Shown piece by piece: positions 44,704-54,187 of a stretch of DNA of 64,000 nucleotides. The stretch is from Chitinophaga ginsengisoli. Lineage in GTDB: Bacteria; Bacteroidota; Bacteroidia; Chitinophagales; Chitinophagaceae. The stretch covers positions 177,817 to 241,816 of the forward strand of contig NZ_PYGK01000013.1 in NCBI RefSeq assembly GCF_003014595.1, given 5' to 3'. Both the position numbers and the translations under genes were made by a program. Below the pieces are notes generated by a model that saw only the letters and a program-made list of their open reading frames with translations, had not been told where the DNA came from and ran no database searches. Position 1 is the first letter of the stretch; every line of letters starts with the position of its first letter.

Positions 44704-47454
44704 CTAAATGTTAAATGCAGTCTCAATGATTTCGAGCTGCTCACGCGCATGTACCTTCGCAAATCCTGTCGCAGTGGCTGCACTTGGATTACGGCTGATC
44801 ACACCATAGTTGATCTGTTTCAGGTTCATCTGCAGATAAGAAGCAGCGCCCATATTCAGCGGCTCTTCCTGTACCCAGAACCAGGTAGCTGCTTTATACT
44901 TCTGGTTCAGCGCTTCCAGTTGTGTTACCGGCAGCGGATACAGCTGTTCCAGCCTTACAACAGCCACATCTTTCCTGTTCTCTTTCTGCTGCTTTTCACT
45001 CAGATCAAAGTACATCTTACCGGTACACAGCAGTACTTTTTTCACTTTAGATGGATCATCCACAAATTCATCATCCAGTACTTCCTTAAATCCTCCTTCT
45101 GTGAAGGCTGATATTGGCGAGTAAGAACCTACGTGCCTCAGGTTGGCTTTCGGTGCAAAGTTTACCAGCGGCTTGCGGAACGGCCAGGTTAACTGACGGC
45201 GCAATGCGTGGAAGAAGTTGGCAGATGTCGTAATATTTGTAACGATGATATTGTATTCAGCACATGCCTGCAGGAATCTTTCCGGGCGGGCATTGGAGTG
45301 GTCTGGTCCACCGCCTTCATAACCATGTGGCAATAACATTACCAGGCCATTCTGCGTTGTCCATTTCTGTTCTGCACTGCTCACATACTGGTCAATCACA
45401 GTCTGTGCACCATTGGCGAAGTCGCCATACTGTGCTTCCCACAGTACCAGGCTGTTCGGATTGGCCATAGCATAACCATATTCAAAACCCAGTACGGCAA
45501 ATTCACTCAGCAGGGAGTTATAGATGCGGAACTGCCCTTGTTTTTCCTGCAATGATCCCAGCCTGCTATAGGTGGTGTTGGTATTCTCATCAAACAGGAT
45601 AGCGTGACGGTGAGAGAAGGTACCTCTCTTCACGTCTTCCCCGCTCATACGCACATCCTTGCCTTCAGTCAGCAGGCTTGCATATGCCAGCAACTCACCG
45701 GTTGCCCAGTCCAGCTTTCCTTCTGTTTCGAACAGTTTTATTTTATCCTGCAGCAGCTTTTCCACTTTACGTAATGGCACGAAATCTTTAGGCCATTCCA
45801 TCAGTTTAGCTACCAGGCGTTTTACTTCTTCTTCCTTGATCGCGGTTACAGGAGATTGCTCAAAATCTTCCGCTGTTGACTTCCGCAATGCTGCCCACCA
45901 CAATTCTGGTTTCTGGTAGGTATAAGGCAGTGGATTCTGTCTCACCTCATCCAGGCGTTCCTGGAGGTCAGCCCAGAAGCTCTTCTCCATTTCCTTCGCC
46001 AGTTCCTGTACTTCCACTTCTCCTGCCTGTAACAGTTTCTGGGTGTACACTTCCCTTGGGTTCGGATGTTTGTCGATCAGTGCATACAGGCTTGGCTGGG
46101 TGAACTTAGGCTCATCACCTTCGTTGTGCCCGTGCTTACGGTAGCACAGTAAGTCGATAAAGATGTCTGAATTGAATTCCTGTCTGTAACGGGCTGCTAT
46201 CTCAGCTACTTTCACCACTGCTTCTGCATCGTCGCCATTCACATGGAATACAGGCGCCTGTACGGTAGAAGCGATACTGGTACAATAGTCGGAGGAGCGG
46301 GCATCGTCAAAGTCAGTGGTGAACCCAATCTGGTTGTTAATCACCAGGTGCATGGTACCACCGGTGTAATACCCTTTCAGGTTGCTCATCTGGATGAGCT
46401 CATATATTACGCCCTGTCCTGCTACGGCGGCATCGCCGTGGATCAGGATCGGGAGGATCTTGTCGTAGTCGCTGTTGTAAATCACATCGGCTTTACTGCG
46501 GGCATAACCTGTTACCAGCGGGTCTACCACTTCCAGGTGGGAAGGGTTGGGAAGGAGCTGCAGGTTTACCTTGTGGCCGGCGGGTGTTTCCACGATGGAA
46601 CGGAAGCCCAGGTGATATTTCACGTCGCCACTCCCCATGGTGAGGTCTGGTACTGCATGACCTTCAAATTCGTTGAAGATCTGCTCATACGTTTTACCCA
46701 GGATATTTGCCAATACGTTCAGACGGCCACGGTGCGCCATACCGATCACCGCTTCCTGCACGCCTTCGGCAGCAGCGGTGTTGATGATAGCATCCAGGGC
46801 AGGAATAGTGTTTTCGCCACCTTCCAGGCCGAAACGTTTCTGACCAATATATTTAGTGTGGAGGAATTTTTCGAACATTACGCCCTGGTTCAGTTTCAGC
46901 AGGACACGCTTCTTTCCTTCCAGGGATAGTGGTTGCTGCAGGGTGTTTTCCATTTCACGCTGTAGCCACTCTACTTTCTTCGCGTCATTGACATAAGTAA
47001 ATTCCAGCCCTACTGCCGCAGCATATACCTGCTTCAGTCGGTTCACGATATTTTCCAGGCTTGTTTTACCAAGGCCCAGTACCTGACCGGCATAGAATTC
47101 TGTTTTCAGATCTGCGTCTCCCAGGCCATAAAAAGAAATATCCAGGTTGGCTTGTCTGTCCTTTCTTTCGCGTATCGGGTTTGTTTTTGAGATCAGATGT
47201 CCTTTTTTGCGATAGGCCTGTATCAGTCTGTAAACATTGAGTTCCTTTGTTAACTGGTCACTGCTTACCGGAAGACCGGCGCCCGCCGCTCCCGGCGCTC
47301 CTGCTTTTCCATTAACGTTGCTTACCGCAAAGTCAAATCCTTCAAAAAACTTGCTCCATTCCGGGTCTACTGCGCCAGGGTCTTTACGGTAATCCTGGTA
47401 TAAAGATTCAATGTAGGCAGGATGTGAGTTGGTAACAAATGAGAAGTCCTTCAT
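44704..47454 (-). CDS. sucA: 2-oxoglutarate dehydrogenase E1 component
   Basis: A 916-residue thiamine-diphosphate enzyme of the TCA cycle. The N-terminal E1-specific segment (about 8-40, NSHPAYIESLYQDYRKDP) precedes the ThDP-binding region with GMAHRGRLNVLANILGK (about 242-258), HGDAAVAGQGVIYEL (about 337-351) and CYRKHGHNEGDEP (about 440-452). The transketolase-like C-terminal half has WEAQYGDFANGAQ and LLPHGYEGGGPDHSNARPER (about 734-753). Length fits the family. It forms an operon with sucB. Confidence 0.97.
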   Translation of the reverse strand: MKDFSFVTNSHPAYIESLYQDYRKDPGAVDPEWSKFFEGFDFAVSNVNGKAGAPGAAGAGLPVSSDQLTKELNVYRLIQAYRKKGHLISKTNPIRERKDRQANLDISFYGLGDADLKTEFYAGQVLGLGKTSLENIVNRLKQVYAAAVGLEFTYVNDAKKVEWLQREMENTLQQPLSLEGKKRVLLKLNQGVMFEKFLHTKYIGQKRFGLEGGENTIPALDAIINTAAAEGVQEAVIGMAHRGRLNVLANILGKTYEQIFNEFEGHAVPDLTMGSGDVKYHLGFRSIVETPAGHKVNLQLLPNPSHLEVVDPLVTGYARSKADVIYNSDYDKILPILIHGDAAVAGQGVIYELIQMSNLKGYYTGGTMHLVINNQIGFTTDFDDARSSDYCTSIASTVQAPVFHVNGDDAEAVVKVAEIAARYRQEFNSDIFIDLLCYRKHGHNEGDEPKFTQPSLYALIDKHPNPREVYTQKLLQAGEVEVQELAKEMEKSFWADLQERLDEVRQNPLPYTYQKPELWWAALRKSTAEDFEQSPVTAIKEEEVKRLVAKLMEWPKDFVPLRKVEKLLQDKIKLFETEGKLDWATGELLAYASLLTEGKDVRMSGEDVKRGTFSHRHAILFDENTNTTYSRLGSLQEKQGQFRIYNSLLSEFAVLGFEYGYAMANPNSLVLWEAQYGDFANGAQTVIDQYVSSAEQKWTTQNGLVMLLPHGYEGGGPDHSNARPERFLQACAEYNIIVTNITTSANFFHALRRQLTWPFRKPLVNFAPKANLRHVGSYSPISAFTEGGFKEVLDDEFVDDPSKVKKVLLCTGKMYFDLSEKQQKENRKDVAVVRLEQLYPLPVTQLEALNQKYKAATWFWVQEEPLNMGAASYLQMNLKQINYGVISRNPSAATATGFAKVHAREQLEIIETAFNI

Positions 47455-47711
47455 TTACAACGAGTTTTGCTAAAGCTTCGATTCAAATTGCTATTCTGTT
47501 GAATGCCCCGTATATAATATATGGGATTGCAAATATCGTAGCTTTTTTGTGAAAGAAAAACGGAAAAATCGGGAACGTCTAAAGCTTAATCAGGAACACT
47601 TAATCTGCTTTTCTTATATTAACCGGTTTTCACTTGATTTTATTCAGTTTTACTAATTTTGCGTCTATAGTACGGGTATCTGTTCAAATATTCCCAGGAA
47701 TTTCGTTTTTA

Positions 47712-47743
47712 TTTGTTTTCTATTGAAGTAATACATACCTTTG
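47712..47743 (+). promoter_or_regulatory. Bacteroidota-type promoter of rpsT
   Basis: TTTG at 47712-47715, a 20-bp spacer, and TACCTTTG at 47736-47743 match TTTG-N19-21-TAnnTTTG exactly. The start of transcription would be near 47750 and the rpsT ATG is at 47769. Confidence 0.75.
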
Positions 47744-47768
47744 CCGTCCGAAACTTGAAATAAGAAAA

Positions 47769-48023
47769 ATGGCAAACCATAAAGCAACGAAAAAAGACGT
47801 ACGTCAGAGCAGAAAACGGAATGAGCGTAACCGTTACTACGGTAAAACTACCCGTAATGCTATCCGTGATCTGAAGAAATTGACTGAAAAGGCGGCTGCT
47901 GACGATAAGTTGTCTGATGTGATCTCTATGATCGACAAGTTGGCTAAACGTAATGTTATTCATAAAAATAAAGCAGCCAACCTGAAGAGCAAACTTTCTA
48001 AGAAAGTTAACGCCCTCGCGTAA
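47769..48023 (+). CDS. rpsT: 30S ribosomal protein S20
   Basis: An 84-residue very basic helical protein that binds 16S rRNA. It has the S20 pattern NHKATKKDVRQSRKRNERNR at the start and KRNVIHKNKAANLKSKLSKK at the end. Length is right for the family. Monocistronic, with a good promoter and a terminator close by. Divergent from sucA. Confidence 0.97.
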   Translation: MANHKATKKDVRQSRKRNERNRYYGKTTRNAIRDLKKLTEKAAADDKLSDVISMIDKLAKRNVIHKNKAANLKSKLSKKVNALA

Positions 48024-48047
48024 TAGCGCTTTAGTCTAAAATAATTT

Positions 48048-48079
48048 AGCTCTTCCTGTATGCAGGAAGGGCTTTTTGT
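48048..48079 (+). terminator. Terminator of rpsT
   Basis: AGCTCTTCCTG (48048-48058) pairs with CAGGAAGGGCT (48063-48073) with one G-U pair, followed by a T run. Confidence 0.9.
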
Positions 48080-48107
48080 TTTGCCGGTTTGTCCCTCACC
48101 CGGAGTC

Positions 48108-48163
48108 GCATTTTACCCGGGGTTGCCCCCTGCGCTACAAACAACACGGCTCCTATGGAGCCG
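48108..48163. repeat. Dispersed intergenic repeat, copy 2, with hairpin
   Basis: 48108-48145 matches 1520-1557 at 31 of 37 positions. It is followed by the short perfect inverted repeat CGGCTCC/GGAGCCG (48148-48163). It sits in the 399-bp gap between rpsT and the M14 peptidase. Confidence 0.62.
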
Positions 48164-48422
48164 ATTGAAGCGATTGATGCCGTTATGCCGTCCCGGAATT
48201 ATTAACCCGTGACAGGAACACACAGCTCTGACGAAACCCCATCTACGAAGCCTCACACCGCCCGTGTAATTCTCCCCCCTACAACACAACAGAAATATAA
48301 AAACCCAATATATTCCACTATTTTGTTGCCCCGGTATTAGATAATATGCATTTCAATCCGTTCAATACCGACTCAATACAACAAAGTCAACCAAGACCAT
48401 ACAAAGTTCGCTTTTTTATACA
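48164..48422. other. Gene-free leader before the M14 peptidase
   Basis: No ORF, repeat or clear promoter consensus is seen. A partial -7-like TATTTTG lies near 48321, about 100 bp before the start codon. Confidence 0.35.
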
Positions 48423-50180
48423 ATGAAGAAAATTATCAGAACCGCCGCCCTGCTGGCGCTATGCTGCTCCTGGCTACCCACTGCAGCACAGGACCTGACC
48501 ACCCGCTTTGAGAAAACACAGGGACAGGAAACAGCTACTTACGAGGAATGCATTGCTTACTACCAGCAACTGGACAAACGCTTCCCACAGATCTCCATGA
48601 GAGAAATGGGCCCTACAGACGCCGGCTTCCCGCTGCACCTGGTCATATACTCCCCTTCCGGAGATTTCAACTTTGCCAGCCTGCGCAAAAAGAATAAACG
48701 CATCATCCTCATCAATAATGGCATTCACTCCGGTGAACCGGATGGTATCGACGCATCTATGATGCTCCTAAGAGACCTGGCACTGGGTAAAAAGAAACTG
48801 CCTGATAATATCATACTGGCTGTCATCCCTGTTTATAACATCGGCGGCGCACTGAACCGCAGCACCAATTACCGGGTGGATCAGAATGGTCCTGCGGCCT
48901 TCGGATCCCGTGGGAATGCCCGGAACTACGACCTGAACCGCGACTTTATTAAAGCCGATTCCCGTAATGCCCGTTCCTTCCAGCAGATCTATCAGCTGAC
49001 CGATCCGGACGTTTTTGTAGACAACCACGTAAGTAACGGCGCTGATTATCAGCATGTCATGACCTTATTATCTACCGAACATAACAAAATGGGCGGTGCC
49101 ATGGGTAACTTCCTCCATGACGAATTCGAACCCGGCATCTACCAGCTGATGAAAGAAAAAGGTTATGACCTGGTGCCTTATGTCAATCACTTTGGCGAGA
49201 CACCCGAAAACGGCTGGATCACCTATGCTGACGGTCCCCGCTATTCCAGCGGTTACACCACCCTCTTCCATACCTTCGGATTTGTGCCCGAAACACATAT
49301 GCTAAAGCCTTATCCTCAGCGGGTACAGGCTACCTATGCACTCATGGAATCATTCATCAGCTTCGTCAGCACACATAGCGAACAGATTAAAACCCTGCGC
49401 GCAGAAACCAAAGAAAAGGAAAAGACACAGACCTACTTCCCGCTGGAATGGAAAGAGGATACCACCCACTTCAGCTATATCAACTTTAAAGGTTATGCTG
49501 CTGGCCACAAGCCCAGCGAGATCTCCGGTGAACCACGCCTCTATTATGACCGGACTAAACCCTTCGAAAAACAGGTAAAGTTCTACGACCATGTATTAGC
49601 ACGGAACGAGATTCAACGGCCAGAAGCCTATGTCATCCCACAAGGCTGGTGGAACGTCCTGGATCTGCTGAAGAACAATAATGTGCAAATGAGGCGTTTT
49701 ACACAGGATACCACCATCTATGTGGAGACTTACCACATAGACGACTATAAAACTTCACCACGCCCTTATGAAGGCCATTATATCCACAGTGATGTAAAAG
49801 TATCTGTTACCAAAGACACTATGCACTTCAGAAAAGGAGATTATTACATTCCGATGAACCAGGTGGCTAACCGCTACCTGATCGAAACACTGGAACCTAC
49901 CGGAGGCGATTCCTTCTTTGCATGGAACTTCTTTGATCCTATCCTCGCAAGAAAAGAAGGATATTCCCATTATGTGTTTGAGGATATTGCCGCTGAATAT
50001 CTGAAGTCCAATCCGGCCTTACAGGAGCAGTTGAAACAGAAAAGAGCAACTGACAGCACTTTCGCGAAGAGCGGTGATGCACAGTTACGTTTCGTCTATG
50101 AACATTCTCCTTATGCAGAACCAGGATATCTCAGGTATCCGGTGTTCAGGATCGCAAGAGTGAAGGCTTTATATAAATGA
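48423..50180 (+). CDS. Secreted M14-family zinc carboxypeptidase
   Basis: A 585-residue exported metallopeptidase. Signal peptide about 1-23 (ending WLPTAAQ). Zinc ligands His102 and Glu105 lie in GIHSGEPDG and His202 in VDNHVSNG; the catalytic Glu290 is in GFVPETHML. NRSTNYRVDQNGP and GNARNYDLNRDFIK are typical of the Bacteroidota M14 branch. The C-terminal 250 residues are a beta-rich extension. The substrate is unknown. It faces the pigment cluster convergently with a shared terminator. Confidence 0.92.
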   Translation: MKKIIRTAALLALCCSWLPTAAQDLTTRFEKTQGQETATYEECIAYYQQLDKRFPQISMREMGPTDAGFPLHLVIYSPSGDFNFASLRKKNKRIILINNGIHSGEPDGIDASMMLLRDLALGKKKLPDNIILAVIPVYNIGGALNRSTNYRVDQNGPAAFGSRGNARNYDLNRDFIKADSRNARSFQQIYQLTDPDVFVDNHVSNGADYQHVMTLLSTEHNKMGGAMGNFLHDEFEPGIYQLMKEKGYDLVPYVNHFGETPENGWITYADGPRYSSGYTTLFHTFGFVPETHMLKPYPQRVQATYALMESFISFVSTHSEQIKTLRAETKEKEKTQTYFPLEWKEDTTHFSYINFKGYAAGHKPSEISGEPRLYYDRTKPFEKQVKFYDHVLARNEIQRPEAYVIPQGWWNVLDLLKNNNVQMRRFTQDTTIYVETYHIDDYKTSPRPYEGHYIHSDVKVSVTKDTMHFRKGDYYIPMNQVANRYLIETLEPTGGDSFFAWNFFDPILARKEGYSHYVFEDIAAEYLKSNPALQEQLKQKRATDSTFAKSGDAQLRFVYEHSPYAEPGYLRYPVFRIARVKALYK

Positions 50181-50186
50181 TTACTT

Positions 50187-50219
50187 AAAGGCTGTCCGAT
50201 ACTCCGGGCGGCCTTTTTG
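50187..50219. terminator. Terminator between the M14 gene and the pigment operon
   Basis: AAAGGCTGTCC (50187-50197) pairs imperfectly with GGGCGGCCTTT (50205-50215), followed by T residues on the plus strand. The T run on the minus strand is weak. Confidence 0.7.
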
Positions 50220-50220
50220 T

Positions 50221-51279
50221 TTACACTGCCTGTACCAGCATAAACGTATGCTGCTCTCCAAAGAAGTGATTATAGATCAGGACATTCCGCAGTCTTGCAG
50301 GCGGCTGCTGCAACATCGGGAACCATTGTGAAGGGATCTGCTGTTGTTTCAGCATCTGCCCTGCCAGCCAGAGGGCAAAGGCACCGGCAGTTTCGTAATC
50401 GCCACTCAGATGCTTGAAAGGCAATTGCGGGCAATGGGTCAGATCGTTCAGTACCTCGTAATAATGCGCATGATTGCTGTCTGCATTCGCGCCCGTCAGT
50501 ACCAGGTCTATATCTGTTACCTGCAGACCATTTTTCTGCAGGAATTGAGGCAATGCGGTTTTTAATTTCCCGGGGGATGGCTTATATAACATTTCCAATC
50601 CTCCGATCTGTGCATAACTCTGCGCTGTAGCTGTCGGAGCCAGCAAAAAGAAGATGGCCCCTTCTCCGGAAATCGTCCCGGGTGAGACATGTTCATACAG
50701 CGCATCATTGGATATGACTTCTTTCTTCCAATGACCAATACGCCCTTTTATAAAGAAGTGTTCAGGCGTGATCTCATCAAATGCACCCGCCAATACATCC
50801 GGTGTTCCTTCATGTAATAGCAGCATGCTGTCCAGCAAGGCGTGTTCAAATGAAAAACCACGATGTACGAACGTATTGTTGTACTGTGTACATTTCTGCT
50901 GTAATGCGATCAGGCCATTTACGGCATTATAGGTAGATTGAATAAACGGCGTAGGATTCAGGGCCTTCTCTTCGTAATCACGGATCTCTTTAATAAAACG
51001 TTCTGTATCCTGCAGACTGCCCTTGCCGGTACCGGTCACAATAGCACCAGGAACAGCAATACCGCTGTCCTGCAGGCACTTCAGCGATGCAGCCAGTCCC
51101 ATTTTAAGCACGCGCGTCATACGACGCAGACTATTGGGGGCGATAAAGGAACGATAATCAGGTTCTACACAGGAAAGCATATTTCCATGGGTCACCACCA
51201 ATGGCTGCGACAGGTCTCCCTCAAATGTATGCTGGGGGGTAATGGCGGCCATTCCCTGTATGTAACACTTACCCTTCAT
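50221..51279 (-). CDS. Ketosynthase-like chain-length-factor protein
   Basis: A 352-residue thiolase-fold protein related to FabF but without the nucleophilic cysteine: the region aligned with STACSSSANAL in its partner reads FVHRGFSFEHAL here. GTGKGSLQDTERF and the C-terminal LSGDYETAGAFALWLAG are recognisable. Such proteins pair with an active ketosynthase to set chain length in aryl-polyene and flexirubin systems. It overlaps the partner gene by 11 bp and is the last gene of the run. The pairing is inferred from order and the missing Cys. Confidence 0.85.
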   Translation of the reverse strand: MKGKCYIQGMAAITPQHTFEGDLSQPLVVTHGNMLSCVEPDYRSFIAPNSLRRMTRVLKMGLAASLKCLQDSGIAVPGAIVTGTGKGSLQDTERFIKEIRDYEEKALNPTPFIQSTYNAVNGLIALQQKCTQYNNTFVHRGFSFEHALLDSMLLLHEGTPDVLAGAFDEITPEHFFIKGRIGHWKKEVISNDALYEHVSPGTISGEGAIFFLLAPTATAQSYAQIGGLEMLYKPSPGKLKTALPQFLQKNGLQVTDIDLVLTGANADSNHAHYYEVLNDLTHCPQLPFKHLSGDYETAGAFALWLAGQMLKQQQIPSQWFPMLQQPPARLRNVLIYNHFFGEQHTFMLVQAV

Positions 51280-52483
51280 ATTTGCTGATCAGCAGGGAGG
51301 CATTGTTGCCGCCAAAACCAAATGAATTTGACAGCACATGACGCACGGGATATTGCTCCAGCAACTGGGTTTCCGGCGTAATGTTCAATTCCTGCATTTT
51401 GTCTTTGAAGTGAAGATTAGGAAATATTATCTGATGAGAGATCGCTAATACGGCATAGATAGCTTCTATCCCTCCTGCTGCTGCCAACGCATGACCAGTA
51501 AATGGTTTTGTGCTGCTGAACTTCGGCACGTTCTCACCAAACAAACGTTGTAAGGCCATCCCCTCTGCCACATCATTGCTGAGTGTAGCGGTGCCATGCA
51601 CATTCACATACTGGATATCTGCAGGTGTACAACCGCCCATTTCCATCGCTGTTTTCATAGCGGCATAGGCACCGTCTCCATCAGGGGAAGGCGCTGTAGG
51701 ATGGAATGCTTCATTGGTATTGGCATAACCATCCAGTACAGCCAGTACAGTGGCATTCCGTTCTTTTACGAGCGATTCGCTTTCCAGTACCAGGTAAGCC
51801 GCACCCTCTCCCAGATTCAGTCCGTTACGGTCATTATCAAAAGGACGACAGGGGCGTTTATCTATATTCTTTAGCGAGTTAAAACCATTCAGGGTGAAGC
51901 GGGTCAGAGCTTCTGTACCTCCGCAGATCACCCGGCGTACTAAGCCGGCTTTGATCAGTCTTGCACCATACATCAACGCATTGGCAGAAGAGGAACAGGC
52001 CGTGCTGATAGTAGTCATTGGCCCGTTAATACCCACTACTTCAGCAATCTGTTGTGTGCAATCGGCACAATCCAGGGTATCGATATATTTAACGAAATCA
52101 CCTGTTTTTTCCGGGTCAGCAATGTCGAAATAAACATTCTCTGTATCACACATGCCCCCTACGGTAGAGGCATTTATAAAGCCGGTAGATTCATCCTCCA
52201 GGCTATCGAGACCTGCATGCTGCAATGCTTCCTGCATGGCAATCAAGCCCAGTAAAGCCGTGCGGGTATATCCCTCTTTACCGGCTACACCAGCCATTTC
52301 ACTGAGCGCAGGCGTAGTATGCTTTACTTCGGCTACTGGTAAAACGGCTTTGTAAATAGTATCGAGCTGCCTGGTGAAATCCAGACCACTCTTCTGCGCA
52401 CGCAGGCTCCGGAGATTGTCTGCGACGTTATCACCAATGGCGGTGATCATGCCTAAGCCTGTTATAAACACTCTTTCCGCCAT
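51269..52483 (-). CDS. Beta-ketoacyl-ACP synthase, FabF-like
   Basis: A 404-residue condensing enzyme with an intact triad: Cys163 in STACSSSANAL, His296 in VNVHGTATLSND and His331 in PFTGHALAAAGG. It extends acyl or polyene chains on the ACP encoded just upstream (14-bp gap), with the cysteine-less partner downstream. In flexirubin clusters it builds the polyene or the fatty chain. No ketoreductase or dehydratase gene is in this run. Confidence 0.93.
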   Translation of the reverse strand: MAERVFITGLGMITAIGDNVADNLRSLRAQKSGLDFTRQLDTIYKAVLPVAEVKHTTPALSEMAGVAGKEGYTRTALLGLIAMQEALQHAGLDSLEDESTGFINASTVGGMCDTENVYFDIADPEKTGDFVKYIDTLDCADCTQQIAEVVGINGPMTTISTACSSSANALMYGARLIKAGLVRRVICGGTEALTRFTLNGFNSLKNIDKRPCRPFDNDRNGLNLGEGAAYLVLESESLVKERNATVLAVLDGYANTNEAFHPTAPSPDGDGAYAAMKTAMEMGGCTPADIQYVNVHGTATLSNDVAEGMALQRLFGENVPKFSSTKPFTGHALAAAGGIEAIYAVLAISHQIIFPNLHFKDKMQELNITPETQLLEQYPVRHVLSNSFGFGGNNASLLISKYEG

Positions 52484-52496
52484 GCCTGGATACTAC

Positions 52497-52757
52497 TTAC
52501 GCAGGTTGTTGTTTGGATTGAATAAATTCTGCCATAGACTGAACAGACTGTAATATCTTTCTTCCTTCACGTGGATCTTCTACTTTGATCTGGTATTGCC
52601 TTTCCAGTAATACCATCAGCTCAAGGGAGTCAATGCTGTCGAGCCCCAGACCGTCACCAAACAAGGGTGCGTTATCATCAATGTCTTCAGGACGTGTGTC
52701 CTGCAGATTCAGTGCCTCGATAATCTGAACTTTCAATTTCTGTTTTAATTCTTCCAT
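52497..52757 (-). CDS. Acyl carrier protein
   Basis: An 86-residue acidic helical protein with the phosphopantetheine site GLGLDSIDSLEL (Ser41). It carries intermediates for the ketosynthases downstream. The 133-bp gap to the ABC permease upstream has no other gene; a small minus-strand frame there (52745-52930) is not coding-like. Confidence 0.94.
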   Translation of the reverse strand: MEELKQKLKVQIIEALNLQDTRPEDIDDNAPLFGDGLGLDSIDSLELMVLLERQYQIKVEDPREGRKILQSVQSMAEFIQSKQQPA

Positions 52758-52890
52758 AGTATTGTTGCAGGTTTATGTTCCCCTTTATCCCGGGAACCTG
52801 GCCACCATCCGCAATTTTCCTGCCAGGTGAGCCGTAAAAATACAGTTTTACGTTCAATAGTCAATGCACGCCATACCCAGCAGTCGTCGC

Positions 52891-54177
52891 CTAGCTGAGC
52901 CTCCTCTTTTCTATCACAGCTGCGGTACACAAAAGCGCTACCGCAAAGAATACCAGCTTCCCCACATGCCCCCAGATATGCCCCACACCTACATTCCGCA
53001 GGTAGATATCGTTGATGGCATCCAGTCCCCAGCTAAGCGGCGACAGGTGACCAATGAACTGCATATGTGAAGGCATGATCTCCAGCGGGATCCAGATACC
53101 GCCAATGGCAGAAAGGATCACAATGGAAATAGCACCAAAATTCAATGCCTGATTAGGCGTTTTAAACACAGTGCCTACCAGTATGCCATAAGATGTGGAT
53201 GCCAACCCGATGCCAACCGCCACAACGAACGCTGCCAGCCAGCTCTGTCCCAGCATCAGTTTGGGCAATCCTAACAGTGGTAACAGGTAAATACCTACCT
53301 GCATCATCAGGTAGAATTGCACTACACATACGCCTACAAAGAACAACATCTTACCTGTTAGTATAGCCAGGTAAGAACCCGGTATCAGCTTCATTCTCAG
53401 CAGGCTGCCATCTTCCCGTTCTCTGATCATATTACCCCCAATAGGTATCACAATAAAGAACATGGCAAAGATGCTCCATGCCGGTACATTGTGCTGCACT
53501 GAATTGGATATCACATCTATCTCCTGTGAAGGCCCTGTCAGCTGCTCTTTCAGCCCTACAGCCTTGAGCTGTATCACCATAGAATCAGTTTCCTGAACGT
53601 CTTTCCTCTTCAGTTGCTGTTTGATCCTTTCCAGCAGCAGGTCTGTTTCCACCTGCGTCAGGAAGTTATCCAGCGCCTGATGAATAGCGCTTTTAAAGGC
53701 TTTCTTCGAAGCAGGATCAAAATAGATGGTCACATTCAGTGAATCCTTACGGGTGCTTACCGGCAAAACGCCCGGCATGCTCATACGCTTCAAAATATCA
53801 TTGACGATCTTATTCGCATTGCTCACAATAGCGCCGGTAGCGCCCGGAGGAATGATGATGCAGATCTTGTAATCTCCTTCATTTACCAGATCCCTGGCTT
53901 GTTGCTCGGTGAGCAGCTGGCCTTTTACCGAATCTATCACCCGGAACTGCTCACTGTATTCCAATCCTTCCCTGATATATTTTCCCAGGCGACCATGATC
54001 GTTATCCACAGTCAGGATGTCAAATCTCAACTCCTGGTAATCACGGAAAGGCGCATCTTCTATCATAGCCATTACTGTGATCAATATCAGCGGCAGGACA
54101 AACAGCAACGTCAGCCCTGTCCTGTCGCGCAACAGTAATAACCATTCTTTTCGTATCGTAGCCAGTAGTCGTAACAT
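52891..54177 (-). CDS. ABC-2 type transporter permease
   Basis: A 428-residue integral membrane protein: one helix near the N terminus (about 20-36), a long extracytoplasmic domain (about 40-225), then five helices (about 235-420). This is the ABC2_membrane_3 layout. It starts 10 bp after the ATPase gene. Probably exports or places a pigment or lipid precursor in the envelope (inference from the cluster). Confidence 0.92.
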   Translation of the reverse strand: MLRLLATIRKEWLLLLRDRTGLTLLFVLPLILITVMAMIEDAPFRDYQELRFDILTVDNDHGRLGKYIREGLEYSEQFRVIDSVKGQLLTEQQARDLVNEGDYKICIIIPPGATGAIVSNANKIVNDILKRMSMPGVLPVSTRKDSLNVTIYFDPASKKAFKSAIHQALDNFLTQVETDLLLERIKQQLKRKDVQETDSMVIQLKAVGLKEQLTGPSQEIDVISNSVQHNVPAWSIFAMFFIVIPIGGNMIREREDGSLLRMKLIPGSYLAILTGKMLFFVGVCVVQFYLMMQVGIYLLPLLGLPKLMLGQSWLAAFVVAVGIGLASTSYGILVGTVFKTPNQALNFGAISIVILSAIGGIWIPLEIMPSHMQFIGHLSPLSWGLDAINDIYLRNVGVGHIWGHVGKLVFFAVALLCTAAVIEKRRLS

Positions 54178-54187
54178 CCGGTTTTTA

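Noticed and set aside
52745..52930. 61-codon minus-strand frame between ACP and ABC permease genes
   Set aside because: Overlaps both neighbours in another frame, has no domain, and composition (Trp, Arg, Lys) is not typical. The gap is only 133 bp.
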